From assembly GCF_016786305.1 (NCBI RefSeq), contig NZ_JADWYV010000020.1: DNA of 64,000 nt, one strand, 5' to 3'. Below the pieces are notes generated by a model, which did not search any database, was not told the DNA's origin, and saw nothing but the letters and a program-made list of their open reading frames with translations. The stretch is from Pseudofrankia nepalensis. GTDB lineage: Bacteria; Actinomycetota; Actinomycetes; Frankiales; Frankiaceae. Shown piece after piece: positions 15,341 through 25,623 of this stretch. The position numbers were made by a program, and so were the translations under genes. Numbering within the stretch: position 1 is the first letter of the stretch; each line of letters starts with the position of its first letter.

Positions 15341-16075
15341 CTATCGGGCGAACAGGTAGTCGAAGACCAGCTTGCCGTAGGCCTGGTCGGTCACGTCGAA
15401 CTGGTTGGCGGCCTCGCGGGCGACCTTGACGGCCTCTCCGAGCGCGATGACCCGGTCGAGCAGCTGACCGCGCCGCTCGGCCGGCAGCGCGCCGGAGAAC
15501 TTCACCGTCGACCAGTCGCCGACCGGCTCGTCGACGGTGAACACCTCGGTCTGCGCCGGATGGTGCTCGGTGGCCTCGTACTTGACGAGCACCTTCGGCA
15601 CCTTGCGGGACCGCACGGTCTTCGTCGTCGGCGTGCGGTAGACGCCGGCCGCCGAGTCCCACGACCAGTCCTCGGCCGGGTCGAGCACCGGCAGCTTCGC
15701 CAGGAAGGACTGCAGGTCGGCGAGCTGCTTCTCCAGGAAGAGCAGGTAGGCCACCGGGACGTCGCGCAGCAGCGTCTCACCGTCGACGACGACGTCCGCC
15801 CGCGCCGAGCCGTTCGCGATGTCCTTCGTGGCGACGACGTCGAACAGCCGGGTCAGGACGGCGGACACCCGCGCGAGCACCTCTTCGACCCGGACCTGGA
15901 CCTTGGTGCCCTCGGGCGGCAGCGGGTCGCCGTCCTCGTCGCGCGGCTGGTACGTCCGGGAGATGCCGGCGAGCAGCGCGTCCTTCTGCGTCGACGCGCG
16001 CAGCTCCTCCAGCTCGCGGCTGGCGCGGGCCTTGACGCCCTTTTCGAGCGCGATGATCTGGTTCAGCTTGGTCAC
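15341..16075 (-). CDS. Conserved hypothetical protein (DUF7873-like)
   Basis: A 244-residue soluble protein whose sequence looks like a conserved actinobacterial family of unknown function: MTKLNQIIALEKGVKARASRE at the N-terminus, ARTYQPRDEDGD-like segment (ISRTYQPRDEDGDPLPPEG), LLRDVPVAYLLFLEKQLADL, and a C-terminal VTDQAYGKLVFDYLF. No catalytic motif, signal peptide or membrane helix is visible. The GTG at 16075 is preceded by GGGAG at 7-bp spacing and starts exactly at the conserved MTKLNQ. The frame stays open further upstream, overlapping the divergent gene, and that part is rejected. Transcribed divergently from the PI-PLC-like membrane protein gene. The family number is from memory and unsure. 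Confidence 0.75.
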   Translation of the reverse strand: MTKLNQIIALEKGVKARASRELEELRASTQKDALLAGISRTYQPRDEDGDPLPPEGTKVQVRVEEVLARVSAVLTRLFDVVATKDIANGSARADVVVDGETLLRDVPVAYLLFLEKQLADLQSFLAKLPVLDPAEDWSWDSAAGVYRTPTTKTVRSRKVPKVLVKYEATEHHPAQTEVFTVDEPVGDWSTVKFSGALPAERRGQLLDRVIALGEAVKVAREAANQFDVTDQAYGKLVFDYLFAR

Positions 16076-16282
16076 GGCGGTACTCCCTTGTGCCTCGGCC
16101 CCCCGTGCCGTGGACCCGCCCCGTCCGGTACTGGCGGGCGACGGTCCCACCTTCGGGTTGATCAGCGAGCCGGTGCCGACTTTACCGCCAGCCGGACGAA
16201 AGGGATGAATGGTTTTCGGCGCCTCGCGCGGGGCCGGCGGAACACCGGTTTGGTCCGTCCGGATCTCGGTAGGTTGGGGCGC

Positions 16283-18583
16283 GTGCGGCTGGAGGAGCAG
16301 AACGGGCAGACGCCGGCGCCGCGCGAGGCGCCGAAGGAGCCAGCGGACGGCGAGGACCGCCGCCGGCCGCTCCTGGCACGCCTGGCGCGCGCGGAACGGG
16401 CGGCGGGCACCGGCCGGGGTCGGCTGGCGCGGGTGGCGCTGGCCGTTCTCGTCACGCTCTGCTGGCTGCCGCTCGTCGTGATCCTGACGGCGCGTTCCAC
16501 CGTGCTGAGCGCGGACTTCTACACCGACGGCCTCGACGACGTCCACGCCTACGACCGCGTCTACACCGAGGTCCTGCCCGACCCGGCCGTCGACAGCCTG
16601 CTCGCCGGCCTGCCGGTCGACCGCACCCTCGTCACCGCGAACCTGCGCGCCGTGCTGCCGCCGTCGACCATCGAGGGCCTTACCGACGAGCAGATCGGCC
16701 GGATCGTCGACTACCTGCGCGGCGACGCGGACGACGTCCAGCTCAGCGTGGACATGCGGCCGCTGTTCGCCAGCATCTCGGGCCTGGCCAACCGTTACCT
16801 GGCGGGCGAGCTCGGTGAGGGCGTCACCTACCAGGCGTCGTCGGTCTCCCAGTTCACCGACGACCTGCTGGGGGCTCTCGACGACATGGCCGCCGGCCGG
16901 CCGCCGACGTCGCTGCCGGTGATGGAGCTGAGCGCCCAGCAGGTCGACATCGTGCTGCGGGCGGTGCTCGACCGGTTCGACGAGCCGACCCGGGCGAGGC
17001 TCGCCGAGCCCGCGCGGGCGCTGCTGCGCCAGGGCGACATCGCCGGGGCGCTGGCGCTGCTCGGCCCGCCGCTGTTCCAGGGTGACGACCAGGCCATCGA
17101 ACAGATCCGCGGCAGCCTGGTGAACGGCACCGTGCTCGACCTCGGGGTCTCGCTGTCGGATCTGCGTGACAAGCCGACCATCCGGGCGATCGACCGACTG
17201 CACGACGTCTCGAAGCAGCTTCCCTGGATAGCCGCCGCCTGCGGGCTGGCGATGGCCGGCGGACTCGTGGGCGTCGCCGCCCTGGCCCGTCGCGGCGGCC
17301 GCTCACCGGTGCGCGCCGTCGGGTACGCGGCGCTCGCCGCGGGGCTGACCACGTTCGCGTTCGGCGTGGCGCTGCGCCTGGCCCTGCCGAACCCGCTCGA
17401 CGCCCTGGACTCGCCCGGCTCGAAACTGCCACCCGGCGCCGCGGCGGTGCTCACCGACTTCGGCGACCACGCCTACCGGGGGATCGAGGGCGACTTCCTG
17501 TGGCTCTCGACCTGGATGACGGTCGTCGGCCTCGTCCTCGCCGGGGCGTCGCTGCTGGTCGCGGCGTCGCGGCGGCTCGAGCGGCACGCCCGCTGGCGCC
17601 GGCTCGTGGCCACCTCCGTCGTCGTCGTCCCGGCCCTCGTCCTGGTCACCTGGGCCGCGTTCCCCGGCGCGGCGGCCGACTCCCGGGTGGTGTGCCAGGG
17701 GTCGGCGCGGCTGTGCGACCGGCACTACGACGAGGTCACCCACGCGGCCAGCCACAACGCGATGGCCAACAGCGAGGATCTCTTCCTCGGTTCGGCGCAG
17801 GACCCGTCGATCGTCCACCAGCTCGACCTGGGCGTGCGCGGCCTGCTGCTCGACGTGCATCACTGGACGACGCCGGAACAGATCGCCCAGGCGTTCAAGG
17901 ACCTCACCCCGTCGACGCGGGCGGCGCTGGAACCGCTGACCCGGGGGGCGCTGTCGGCCCGCCCGGGACTGTGGCTGTGCCACAACGTGTGCCAGCTCGG
18001 CGCGCTCGACTTCACCGGGCAGCTGCGGACGCTCGACGGCTGGCTGGACCGCAACCCGACCGAGGTCGTCACGCTGATCCTGCAGGACGAGGTTCCGGCG
18101 GCCGAGATCGAGGGCGCGTTCGCGCAGGCCGGGCTCGCCGACGAGCTGTTCACGCCGCCGGACGACCCGGACGGCGACTGGCCGACGCTGCGGGAGATGA
18201 TCGACTCGGGGCGGCGGCTGGTGGTGTTCACCGAGCGCCAGGACACCCCGGGCGGCTTCCTGCGGTCGTTCTACCGGTACGGCTCGGAGACCCCGTTCGA
18301 CGCCCAGGACCCGAGCGACCTCGCGGGCTGCGCGCTGGGGCGCGGCTCGGTCGACGCGAAGCTCCTGCTGATGAACCACTGGCTGACCGCCGCCGCGCCG
18401 GACCGGCGGGCAGCCCTGGCCGGCAACGCCAGCCAGACGGTGGTCGGGCGGGCTCAGGTCTGCGAACGCGAACGCCGCCAGCCCACCTTCGTCGCGGTCG
18501 ACTTCGTCAACATCGGCGACCTGCCGCGCGCCGTCGACGTCCTCAACGGCCTCGCCCCCTCCGACGGCGCCGCCCGGGGTTGA
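16283..18583 (+). CDS. Membrane protein with C-terminal PI-PLC-like domain
   Basis: A 766-residue protein. After a charged N-terminus comes a TM helix (VALAVLVTLCWLPLVVILTA), then an external region of about 260 residues. Three or four further helices lie between about residues 310 and 465. The last ~290 residues resemble the X domain of phosphatidylinositol-specific phospholipase C: SHNAMANS with the first candidate catalytic His at about H491, LDLGVRGLLLDVHH, and LCHNVCQLG with a second His at about H567. Such enzymes cleave phosphoinositides without calcium; mycobacteria and relatives have abundant PI and PIMs. GTG at 16283 is preferred; ATG at 16205 with AAAGGG upstream is an alternative. 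Function is inferred from the domain only. A PimB-like gene lies 1 kb downstream. Confidence 0.75.
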   Translation: MRLEEQNGQTPAPREAPKEPADGEDRRRPLLARLARAERAAGTGRGRLARVALAVLVTLCWLPLVVILTARSTVLSADFYTDGLDDVHAYDRVYTEVLPDPAVDSLLAGLPVDRTLVTANLRAVLPPSTIEGLTDEQIGRIVDYLRGDADDVQLSVDMRPLFASISGLANRYLAGELGEGVTYQASSVSQFTDDLLGALDDMAAGRPPTSLPVMELSAQQVDIVLRAVLDRFDEPTRARLAEPARALLRQGDIAGALALLGPPLFQGDDQAIEQIRGSLVNGTVLDLGVSLSDLRDKPTIRAIDRLHDVSKQLPWIAAACGLAMAGGLVGVAALARRGGRSPVRAVGYAALAAGLTTFAFGVALRLALPNPLDALDSPGSKLPPGAAAVLTDFGDHAYRGIEGDFLWLSTWMTVVGLVLAGASLLVAASRRLERHARWRRLVATSVVVVPALVLVTWAAFPGAAADSRVVCQGSARLCDRHYDEVTHAASHNAMANSEDLFLGSAQDPSIVHQLDLGVRGLLLDVHHWTTPEQIAQAFKDLTPSTRAALEPLTRGALSARPGLWLCHNVCQLGALDFTGQLRTLDGWLDRNPTEVVTLILQDEVPAAEIEGAFAQAGLADELFTPPDDPDGDWPTLREMIDSGRRLVVFTERQDTPGGFLRSFYRYGSETPFDAQDPSDLAGCALGRGSVDAKLLLMNHWLTAAAPDRRAALAGNASQTVVGRAQVCERERRQPTFVAVDFVNIGDLPRAVDVLNGLAPSDGAARG

Positions 18584-18823
18584 TCTCGCGGGCTCGGGCA
18601 TGGGCACGGGAGGTCCCGGGGAGCGCGCGGCGGCGGTCGGACGTTGTCCGGTCAGCGGCATTCGCCGGTGGGCGTCGGGAAAGGACCACGACGTCGCCGG
18701 CGGTGGCGAGCGAAGTCCATCTGGGCTGGCGCGGGCTGGCCTTAGGCTCTGGACCCGTCGGGGGCCGACGAGACGGCGGCCTGGGCGCCACGACCTGCCT
18801 GGCCGCGCGTGAGGGGAGCAGCG

Positions 18824-19279
18824 GTGGCTATCTGGAACCAGTTCCGCCAGTCGGCGCAGACGATGCAGAACCAGCTGCTCGCGAAGAAGAACGACCTGAA
18901 AAGCGGGGCGTTCCGGGACGCGAGCATGGCGATGTGCGCGCTCGTGGCGGCCGCCGACGGCGTCATTGATCCGGCGGAGCGCCAGCGGGTGGCGTCGCTC
19001 ATCGCCACCAACCCGGTCCTCGCCAACTTTCCGTCCGACGACCTGCAACGCAGGTTCGACGACTACCTGAACAAGCTGCAGGCCGACTTCGCGTTCGGCA
19101 AGGTCGCCGTGCTCCAGGAGATCGGCAAGACGAAGAAGAAGCCGGGCGAGGCCCGCGCCGTGATCCAGATCGGCATCATCATCGGCGGCGCGGACGGGAC
19201 CTTCGACAAGACCGAGCAGGCGGTCGTCCGCGAGGCCTGCTTCGCGGTCGGCCTCTCGCCTGAGGAGTTCGACCTCTGA
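18824..19279 (+). CDS. TerB-like tellurite resistance family protein
   Basis: A 151-residue all-helical protein of the TerB superfamily. The core ALVAAADGVIDPAERQRVASLI and its second-half counterpart IGIIIGGADGTFDKTEQAVVREAC show the duplicated acidic helix-loop-helix that binds metal in TerB proteins. The C-terminus ends LSPEEFDL. The GTG at 18824 has GGGGAG just upstream and gives MAIWNQFR. A start at 18809 is in frame but would overlap that ribosome site. Cytoplasmic; roles in phage or stress resistance are known for ter systems, but no other ter genes (terD, terC) lie in the window, so it is a solitary member. Confidence 0.82.
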   Translation: MAIWNQFRQSAQTMQNQLLAKKNDLKSGAFRDASMAMCALVAAADGVIDPAERQRVASLIATNPVLANFPSDDLQRRFDDYLNKLQADFAFGKVAVLQEIGKTKKKPGEARAVIQIGIIIGGADGTFDKTEQAVVREACFAVGLSPEEFDL

Positions 19280-19569
19280 CCGTCGCGTGACCGCCCCGCC
19301 GGGGACGCGCTCCGGGCGGCGGGCCCCTGACCGACCGGGACGGTCGCCGTCCGGGCGCGCATTCGGCGCGGGCCGCTGACATGCGGTACTGGCATCGCGG
19401 TTGTCTGGTTGCCGACGCACAACGGCGGCCCCACCTTGCGGGGCGCCGGTTGGAGCTCGGGGTATCTTCCGGTATGTCCGAAGCGGCGGTGACCAACGGG
19501 TGGCCGCCGTCCGTCCACCAGCCAACGCGGACAGGTCGCGGAGTCCGCCGAGAGGCGGCCGACAGCACC
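19280..19569 (+). other. Spacer before the pimB-like gene
   Basis: About 290 bp, no credible gene. The downstream frame remains open here and would add 63 residues, but these lack conservation. Nothing else is recognised. Confidence 0.4.
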
Positions 19570-20838
19570 ATGCACCGTACGCTGATCGTCGCGGACAAGT
19601 TCCCGCCCGTCATGGGAGGCATCCAGACCTTCGCGTACTGCTTCGCCGCCACTCTGCCGGCGGACAAGGTGCTCGTCGTCGCCCCGCCGCATCCCGACGC
19701 GCCCAAGCTGGACGCGGACGCGCCTTTCGAGATCATTCGGCACCGCGCCGCCAACCTCCGCCTGCCCGGCGTCGGGCCGGCCATCAGTAAGATCGCGCGC
19801 GCCGAGGGCTGCGCGGCGGCCTGGTTCCCCGCCGGAACGCCACGCGGGATGATCGCCCCGGCCCTGCGGCGCGCGGGCGTCGAATGGGTGGTGTCGTCGA
19901 CGCACGGCCACGAGTACGGCTGGTCACATCTGCCCTACGGTTACTCGCTGGTACGGTCGGTGGCGGGCAAGGCTGACGTCGTCACGCACCTGACCGACGT
20001 GACACTGCGCCGGTTGCGCAAGGTCGCGCCAGCCGGTACGCGGTTCGAGCGGCTGACGGGCGGGGTCGACGTCGACCGGTTTCAGCCCGGCACCGGTGGG
20101 GCCGACATCCGACGCCGGCACGGTTGGGGCGGGCGACCTATCGTGGCGTGTGTCGCCCGTCTGGTCCCGCGCAAGGGCCAGGATGTCCTGATCAGGGGGC
20201 TCCCGTCGGTGTTGAGGAACCACCCGGACGCTCTGTTGGTCATCGTCGGCCGCGGCCGACACGAGCGCTGGCTTCGCCGGCTGGCGGCGACCGCCGGCGT
20301 CGAGCGGAATGTGGAGTTCGTCGGCGCCGTTACCGATGAGGAGCTGCCCGCCTATCTTGACGCCGCCGACGTGTTCGCGATGCCTTCACGTCCGGCCAAG
20401 CTCGGCCTGGACCTGGAGGGACTCGGACTGTCCGCGTTGGAAGCCGCCGCCGCCGGGGTGCCGGTGATCACCGGCGCGGCCGGGGGTGCCCCCGAGGTGG
20501 TCATCCCCGGTGAGACCGGCCTGGTCGTCGACGGCGCGAACGTCACCGCCGTCACCGGCGCCGTGAACGAGCTGCTGGCTGACCCGGACCGCGCGCGGCG
20601 CATGGGTGCAGCGGGGCGTGACTGGATGAGCTCCGCGTGGACCTGGGAGCACCTGGGTGGCCGGCTCGCGTCGCTGCTCGCCGGTCCGGCGGGCCAGGTC
20701 GGGTCCGCGGGCGCGGCGCGCGGGCCGTTCCCGTCCGTTCCGGTACCGGCGGACGAGCCGTCACTGGTGTCGTCCGCGCCGTCCGCCGGCTCGTCGCCGC
20801 CTGGGGCGGGGCCGGCACCCACAGAGCGGGCGCCTTAG
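19570..20838 (+). CDS. GT4 glycosyltransferase, PimB-like mannosyltransferase
   Basis: GT-B-fold glycosyltransferase family 4 protein of 422 residues, resembling PimB, which adds mannose from GDP-mannose to PIM1 at the inner membrane face. It starts MHRTLIVADKFPPVMGGIQTF (the GGIQ donor-loop entry). The C-terminal half has VACVARLVPRKGQD, VGRGRHERWLRRL and the donor-binding GLDLEGLGLSALEAAAAGVPV with the two Glu of the EX7E motif. The last ~60 residues are a Pro/Ser/Ala-rich tail. ATG at 19570 is chosen by alignment with the family's start. The next gene begins 2 bp after this stop, so glycosyltransferase and flippase-like protein are translationally coupled. That supports a role in building an envelope lipid or glycolipid. 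Confidence 0.85.
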   Translation: MHRTLIVADKFPPVMGGIQTFAYCFAATLPADKVLVVAPPHPDAPKLDADAPFEIIRHRAANLRLPGVGPAISKIARAEGCAAAWFPAGTPRGMIAPALRRAGVEWVVSSTHGHEYGWSHLPYGYSLVRSVAGKADVVTHLTDVTLRRLRKVAPAGTRFERLTGGVDVDRFQPGTGGADIRRRHGWGGRPIVACVARLVPRKGQDVLIRGLPSVLRNHPDALLVIVGRGRHERWLRRLAATAGVERNVEFVGAVTDEELPAYLDAADVFAMPSRPAKLGLDLEGLGLSALEAAAAGVPVITGAAGGAPEVVIPGETGLVVDGANVTAVTGAVNELLADPDRARRMGAAGRDWMSSAWTWEHLGGRLASLLAGPAGQVGSAGAARGPFPSVPVPADEPSLVSSAPSAGSSPPGAGPAPTERAP

Positions 20839-20840
20839 CG

Positions 20841-21941
20841 ATGACCGAGCCGATCTCCGCCATGACCGCCATGGCCGCGCCGACCACCGCCATGGCCGCG
20901 CCGACCACCGCCATGGCCGCGCCGACCACCGCCATGCTCGTGCCGACCACCGCCATGGCCGAGGAGGCCTCCCAGGCGCTCGAGGCCGAGCCCGAGTCCG
21001 CGCCGCCGGTCGCGAAGTCGCGCTGGTCCAAGCGCGTCATGACCGCGCTCAGCATCGTCATGCCGGCCTTCGGGGCCGTGTGGCTCGCGACGCACCACGA
21101 CGAGTTGGGGGCCGCGTTCGAGGCGTGTAGACGGGCCGAAGGAAAGTGGCTGCTCGTCGCGGCCCTTGCCGCGTGCGCCACCTACGTCGCCGCCGCGGCG
21201 AGCATGAAGGGCTCGGTCGCCCACAAGCTGCCCTTTGGCCAGCTTGTCGCCGTCCAGATCGCCGGGATCCTGCCCAACACGCTGGCGCCGGCCGGTATGG
21301 GCGTCGCCGCCGTCCAGATGCGGTACCTGCTGCGGCGTGGCCTGTCGATGGCCGAGGCGGTGGCCTCCACCGCCGTGAACGCGACGGCGGGGGCGATTCC
21401 GCACGGCATCATGCTGGTCGTGCTGCTGCTCGCCGGGGCGGTCCCGCTGCCCCGGCTCGCCCTGGGGCCGATGCACCGCTACCTGCTGATCGCGCTCCCG
21501 GTGGCCGTCGCCGTCGTGGTCTGCGTGCCGAGGCTGCGGCAGCTGGCGCGCACGCTGGCGCGCCGGCTGGTCGAGCAGCGCGGCCTGCTGGTCGGCGCCG
21601 GCAGCACCAGGAGGGCCGCGCTGCTGTGGGGTGGCTCGATCGCCATCCCGATGCTGCACGCGGCCACCCTGTGCGCGGTGGCGGCCGCGCTGCACGCGCC
21701 GCTCGGCCCCGGAAAGATCATGGTGGTCTACCTGGTGGCGAGCGCGCTGGCGGCCGTCATCCCGTCCCCCGGCGGCTTCGGCGGCCTCGACGCCGCGCTC
21801 ACCGCGCTGCTCACCACCGCCGGTGCCCCCACGACGACCGCGATCGCCGCCGTCCTCGGCTACCGGCTGCTCACCAACTGGCTCCCGCTGGCCCCGTCCG
21901 CCGCGGTCTGCGGCGTCCTCATCCGCGCCCGCGTCCTCTGA
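20841..21941 (+). CDS. YbhN/UPF0104 (LPG synthase TM domain) membrane protein
   Basis: A 366-residue integral membrane protein with about eight hydrophobic helices, of the family that forms the flippase domain of MprF and stand-alone YbhN proteins. The motifs LPNTLAPAGMGVAAVQMRYLLRRG and PSPGGFGGLDAALTALLTTAG (helix with GG-x-G) are typical. The first ~45 residues are unusual: four to five AMAAPTT repeats encoded by a 21-bp tandem repeat. Start is the ATG 2 bp after the preceding stop. Coupled to a PimB-like gene, it may move the glycosylated lipid across the membrane; this is inference from context. Confidence 0.84.
   Translation: MTEPISAMTAMAAPTTAMAAPTTAMAAPTTAMLVPTTAMAEEASQALEAEPESAPPVAKSRWSKRVMTALSIVMPAFGAVWLATHHDELGAAFEACRRAEGKWLLVAALAACATYVAAAASMKGSVAHKLPFGQLVAVQIAGILPNTLAPAGMGVAAVQMRYLLRRGLSMAEAVASTAVNATAGAIPHGIMLVVLLLAGAVPLPRLALGPMHRYLLIALPVAVAVVVCVPRLRQLARTLARRLVEQRGLLVGAGSTRRAALLWGGSIAIPMLHAATLCAVAAALHAPLGPGKIMVVYLVASALAAVIPSPGGFGGLDAALTALLTTAGAPTTTAIAAVLGYRLLTNWLPLAPSAAVCGVLIRARVL
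20865..20969 (+). repeat. 21-bp tandem coding repeat
   Basis: Five units start at 20865, 20886, 20907, 20928 and 20949. The first three are identical (ACCGCCATGGCCGCGCCGAC core). They encode TAMAAPT repeats at the cytoplasmic N-terminus of the YbhN-like protein. Copy number is likely to vary among strains. Confidence 0.85.
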
Positions 21942-22088
21942 CCACAGCGAGCGGGGCGCGCGCGTCGGCGAGGCTGCCCGGCCGGGGCGGGCGGGAGACG
22001 GGGCCGGCCCCGGACGGTCCCGTGAGCTGGGCATGTTTGTGAGCTGGGCACAAGGCGCGCGAACGGCGCGGGCCGGAGGCTGTGGGGC

Positions 22089-22997
22089 GTGAACGGACTC
22101 GACGCGCTGCTGACGGCCGGTGCCGGGCTGCTGGCCGGCGCCGTCAACGCGGTCGCCGGCGGCGGCACGCTGATCGCCTTCCCCGCGTTGCTCGCCGCGG
22201 GCCTTCCGGCCATCACCGCCAACATCACCTCGTCGACCGGCCTGGTCACCGGCTATCTCGGCGGGGCGCTGGGCTACCGGCGCGAGCTGGCCGGGCAGGC
22301 GGCCCGGCTGCGCGCCCTCGGCCCGCCCGCGGTCCTCGGCGGGATCGTCGGCGCGATCGTCCTGCTGATCACTCCTTCGGACGGTTTCGACCTCGCGGTG
22401 CCGTTCCTTGTCCTGGTGGCCTGCGCGCTGCTGGCCGCTCAGTCGAAGCTGTCCGGTGTCGTGGCCCGCCGCCGGGCCGCCAGGACCGCGACGGCGCCCT
22501 CGGCCGCGACTGCGACCCCGGCCGTGGCGGGTGCCTCGGCCGCCGGGCCGGCGCCGGCGACGGGGGAGCGGCCTGGCGCCGTGGCGACGGCGAGCGCCCA
22601 GGCAGCGGCGGCCGGTCCGGCCGCCGCGGCGCCGTCGGCGGTGACCTGGCCCACCCGGATCGGGGTCTTCGTCGCCGGCGCGTACGGCTCCTACTTCGGC
22701 GCCGGGCTCGGCGTGCTGCTGCTCGGCGTGCTCGGGATCCTGCTCGTCGACGACCTGCAGCGGACCAATGCCCTCAAGACCCTGCTGTCGTTCATCGTGA
22801 ACCTGGTCGGCGTGCTCGTCTTCCTGGCGAGCGCCGAGGTCGCCTGGGCCTACGCCGGCATCCTCGTCGTCGCCTCGGCCACCGGCGGCGTCCTCGGCGC
22901 CCGCGTCGCCCGCCGTCTGCCCGCCAGGGCGCTGCGCGTCGGCGTCATCACCCTCGGCGTCGCCGTCGCCGTCATCCTGTTCATCCGCAACCTCTGA
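22089..22997 (+). CDS. TSUP-family (TauE/SafE) transporter
   Basis: A 302-residue membrane protein of the TSUP family of sulfite/sulfonate or organic anion exporters. The first half begins GLLAGAVNAVAGGGTLIAFPALLAAGLP with the NxxAGGG motif typical of the family. The second half repeats it: VFVAGAYGSYFGAGLGVLLLGVLGIL. Seven or eight helices are predicted. A hydrophilic Ala/Pro/Thr-rich loop of about 60 residues (120-180) separates the halves. GTG at 22089 follows GGAGG. The 3' end overlaps an 18-bp tandem repeat. The substrate is unknown; a sulfite-oxidase-like gene lies 4 kb away, which is weak context for sulfite. Confidence 0.85.
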   Translation: MNGLDALLTAGAGLLAGAVNAVAGGGTLIAFPALLAAGLPAITANITSSTGLVTGYLGGALGYRRELAGQAARLRALGPPAVLGGIVGAIVLLITPSDGFDLAVPFLVLVACALLAAQSKLSGVVARRRAARTATAPSAATATPAVAGASAAGPAPATGERPGAVATASAQAAAAGPAAAAPSAVTWPTRIGVFVAGAYGSYFGAGLGVLLLGVLGILLVDDLQRTNALKTLLSFIVNLVGVLVFLASAEVAWAYAGILVVASATGGVLGARVARRLPARALRVGVITLGVAVAVILFIRNL

Positions 22998-23038
22998 TCC
23001 ATCCGCGACCTCCGATTCGACCGCGACCTCTGCCCCAG
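22985..23038. repeat. 18-bp tandem repeat spanning a stop codon
   Basis: Three imperfect units start at 22985, 23003 and 23021, each CCGC(A/G)ACCTC(T/C)G. The first contains the TGA stop of the TSUP gene (22995-22997). Units two and three appear to be duplicated stop-codon regions that now lie in the spacer. Confidence 0.7.
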
Positions 23039-23061
23039 CCCTTCCAGCGGCCTGCCGCTGG

Positions 23062-23592
23062 TCAGCGGGTGGGTTCGGGCGTGGTGAGGGGTCCACGGTG
23101 GGGTGGGCCGGCGGCGTCGAGGGCCTCGGTCTCGTCCTCGGTGAACAGGCGGGAGCGGGTGAGGAAGCGGTAGCCCTCGGGCGCCTCGAGGCTGAAGCCG
23201 CCGCCGCGGCCCGGAACGAGATCGATCGTGAGCCGGGTGTGCGACCAGTACGCGAACTGGGCGCCGCCGATGTAGACCGGGACGGTCACGCCGGCCGGCC
23301 CGTCGCCCGCCTGCCTTCCCCTGGCCGGCGCGGGCTCGGCCCGGCCGACCGGGCGGTCCGGGTCGGCCCAGGCCGTTGGGTCGGCGAGGCTCGCGGGGTC
23401 GTCGAGATCGAGAACGCCGAGCAGCACGTCCTCGTCGCCGACCAGGAACTCCCCGCGCGGGTAGCACATAGGCGACGATCCGTCGCAGCACCCGCCCGAC
23501 TGGTGGATCATCAACGGGCCGTGCGCCGCCGTGAGCGACCGCAGCATCGCGACCGCCGCGGGCGTCGCGTCGACCCGCCGGACCTGTCCCAT
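23062..23592 (-). CDS. DUF779 family protein
   Basis: A 176-residue cytoplasmic protein of the DUF779 family, which is regularly encoded beside acetaldehyde/aldehyde dehydrogenases of the ExaC/AcoD type. Conserved segments are LTAAHGPLMIHQSGGCCDGSSPMCYPRGEF with a Cys pair, and VPVYIGGAQFAYWSHTRLTIDLVPGRGGGFSLE. The Cys-rich N-terminus suggests a metal or redox role, but no function is established. A central Pro/Ala/Arg-rich insertion of about 30 residues (DRPVGRAEPAPARGRQ) is longer than I expect for the family. AAGGAG precedes the ATG. It follows the aldehyde dehydrogenase gene in the same operon after a 213-bp gap containing a 16-bp tandem repeat. Confidence 0.85.
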   Translation of the reverse strand: MGQVRRVDATPAAVAMLRSLTAAHGPLMIHQSGGCCDGSSPMCYPRGEFLVGDEDVLLGVLDLDDPASLADPTAWADPDRPVGRAEPAPARGRQAGDGPAGVTVPVYIGGAQFAYWSHTRLTIDLVPGRGGGFSLEAPEGYRFLTRSRLFTEDETEALDAAGPPHRGPLTTPEPTR

Positions 23593-23624
23593 GACGCGCT
23601 CCTTCTCGTCGCTCTCCCTGCCTC

Positions 23625-23672
23625 CGTCGCCTTCGCTGTCCGTCGCGTTCGCTGTCCGTCGCGTTCGCCGCC
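23625..23672. repeat. 16-bp tandem repeat between ALDH and DUF779 genes
   Basis: Two identical copies of GCTGTCCGTCGCGTTC preceded by a diverged copy, in the operon spacer. Boundaries approximate. Confidence 0.55.
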
Positions 23673-23805
23673 CGGCCCACGGTGACCCGCCCGCACCCGC
23701 GCCCGGGACGCGGCCGGTGGTACCCGGAGCCGGCCGGGGTCCGTGTCCGCCGGCCGGCTCCGGGAGCCCTGGGCCGCCTGCCCGCGGCGCCGGGCCGTCC
23801 GCCGG

Positions 23806-25329
<1,524 letters not shown>

Positions 25330-25384
25330 CGCGCGTCCTCCGTGTGGAAGAGATCATCCAGCGGCCGCAGGTTAGCTCGCGCGA

Positions 25385-25424
25385 CGTTGCAATCCCGTTG
25401 CGCTGTGTCCCTGCTGACCGTTGC
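25385..25424. promoter_or_regulatory. CGTTGC triple direct repeat in divergent promoter
   Basis: CGTTGC occurs at 25385-25390, 25396-25401 and 25419-25424, spaced 11 and 23 bp, i.e. about one and two helical turns. It lies between the aldehyde dehydrogenase and the GAF regulator. A likely operator for the regulator; inferred from position and phasing only. Confidence 0.4.
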
Positions 25425-25623
25425 GTAGCGCTCCCGCCGACAAGGCGGCGGCACATCCCCGTTCTGGGCGGTTCCGGCAGGACACCGCGCGGCGTAGTGT
25501 GACCCTCGTCATAGGTCTCTCGGTGGGGCTGTCGGCCTGGACACCTGGCGACGCGACCGCGGCCGATGACCGGCCGAGAGTCCGCGCGGGAGACGACCTC
25601 CCCTCGAGAGACGGGGATCGGGC

